A stretch of DNA of 14,344 nucleotides. It comes from Pseudomonadota bacterium (lineage in GTDB: Bacteria; Pseudomonadota; Alphaproteobacteria; Rhizobiales; Xanthobacteraceae). The translations under genes were made by a program, and so were the position numbers. This document shows, in pieces, positions 13,522 to 14,344 of this stretch (positions are counted from its first letter, which is position 1; every line of letters begins with the position of its first letter). The notes beneath the pieces are model-generated. The model was not told the DNA's origin. It worked only from the letters and a program-made list of their open reading frames with translations, and searched no databases. The stretch lies in NCBI GenBank assembly GCA_021779635.1, contig JAJYAH010000089.1:1-14344 (forward strand), written 5' to 3'.

Positions 13522-14334
13522 TCAGTTGCTGCCGCCCGTCGCTTCGACCAGCATTCCGGCACACGTTCTGAGCGCGGCAAGAAAACGCCTGCTCATATCG
13601 GCAGATCGAACGCGCGCGGATGATGCGCTGACGCTCACGGCGGCCACGATCTCACCGTTTGGACCGGCCACCGGAACCGCCAACGACCGGAGTCCCAGCT
13701 CCAGCTCTTCGTCGCTGATCGCATAGCCTTTTTCGCGCACGGATCCGATTTCCGTGACGATGTCGTTGGGTTTCGTGAGCGTGCGCGGCGCACGGGCAGG
13801 CAACGGCTTTCGGCCGATCCGGTCAAGGATCTCCTTGTCGGCGAATTGGCTGAGCAGCACACGCCCGGTCGCCGAGCAATAGGCGGGCAGACGCGCGCCA
13901 ATGCCGACCCCGGTCGATACGATATGTTCCGCTTCGGCGCGCGCGATGAACAGCGTGGTATTGCCTTCCAGCACCGCGAGCGAAACAGATTCCTTCAAGT
14001 CGTCGCGCGCCCGTTCCAGCAGCGGCTGCGCCAGCCGTCCCAGCCGATCCCGCTTCGTCGTCGCACCGCCCAGTCTGCGCAGCCGTTCCAGCGGACGAAA
14101 TTCGCGGCCGTAGCGTTCCACATAACCGAGTTCATGGAGCGTCAGCAGGCAGCGCCGGGCGGCGGCGCGGGTTGCGCCTGACGCGCGCGCAGCATCCGCC
14201 ACGTTCATGACGTCGTGGATCGCGAACGCCTCGATGATCGCCAGCCCCTTGGCAAGGCCGCCCATTCCCTCGTGCCGTCCCCCGGCCACCGGTTCGGCAC
14301 GTGATCCATCATCGCTGCCCGTCGTCTGATGCAT
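13522..14334 (-). CDS. IclR-family transcriptional regulator (PcaU/PobR-like)
   Basis: This 270-residue DNA-binding regulator has an N-terminal winged helix-turn-helix about 26-90 (VADAARASGATRAAARRCLL, 45-64) and a C-terminal effector-binding domain about 100-265 with the family hallmarks LPAYCSATGRVLLS (149-162) and KGYAISDEELELGLRSLAVP (202-221). The TRAAARRxLLTLxELGYV form recalls the PcaU/PobR/PcaR subgroup, which senses aromatic-acid pathway intermediates. The ATG at 14334, ten bases from the window end, has no clear ribosome site; M24 is an alternative. The target operon is probably beyond the right edge, since IclR regulators often sit divergent from their targets. The FAD monooxygenase is 4 kb away and only a speculative target. 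Confidence 0.9.
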   Translation of the reverse strand: MHQTTGSDDGSRAEPVAGGRHEGMGGLAKGLAIIEAFAIHDVMNVADAARASGATRAAARRCLLTLHELGYVERYGREFRPLERLRRLGGATTKRDRLGRLAQPLLERARDDLKESVSLAVLEGNTTLFIARAEAEHIVSTGVGIGARLPAYCSATGRVLLSQFADKEILDRIGRKPLPARAPRTLTKPNDIVTEIGSVREKGYAISDEELELGLRSLAVPVAGPNGEIVAAVSVSASSARVRSADMSRRFLAALRTCAGMLVEATGGSN

Positions 14335-14344
14335 TGCCGGCGAT

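Noticed and set aside
13414..13623. Plus-strand open frame of 69 codons after the Mo-box-like site
   Set aside because: It runs into the 3' end of the IclR gene on the other strand and is Arg/Ser-rich with no ribosome site.

Overview
This GC-rich (low-to-mid 60s percent by eye) window reads as chromosome of an alphaproteobacterium of the Bradyrhizobium/Rhodopseudomonas group (Nitrobacteraceae). That placement rests on the look of the proteins (HisE paralogue, DedA/YqaA protein, TesB-like thioesterase, DUF2325 protein, Pro/Ala-rich exported proteins), recalled from family knowledge and not searched. I support 15 protein genes, one of them frameshifted. I see no rRNA, tRNA, CRISPR array or insertion sequence.

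Left part (1-1775, all +): a HisE-type phosphoribosyl-ATP pyrophosphohydrolase outside any his operon, a DedA-family membrane protein, and an exported protein with a six-cysteine C-terminal domain. Middle part (1927-6338): an acyl-CoA-flavoured locus. A nitronate-monooxygenase-family FMN protein is followed, with a one-base stop/start overlap, by a double-hotdog thioesterase that carries a frameshift in this sequence. A convergent acyl-CoA synthetase is divergent from a second nitronate-monooxygenase paralogue whose conserved histidine is a glutamine. Then (6438-7479) come a small 81-residue protein and an anchored periplasmic LTXXQ-like protein, preceded by candidate CtrA-type sites and a hairpin.

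Right part (7632-10970): an aldo/keto reductase, a NicC/salicylate-hydroxylase-type FAD monooxygenase and, convergent to it, a secreted SMP-30-like beta-propeller. This looks catabolic, but the substrate is not evident.

The most interesting part is 11332-13414. A DUF2325 protein gene (+) and an unrecognised 124-residue protein gene (-) converge on each other. Each has, just upstream of its start codon, a 24-bp dyad CGTTAT-N12-ATAACG, which is the geometry I know for the molybdate-responsive ModE operator (Mo-box). A third, degenerate 24-bp copy lies 230 bp upstream of the DUF2325 start. No known molybdenum gene is present, so this is a candidate uncharacterised molybdate-responsive pair. An IclR-family regulator gene (-) ends the window.
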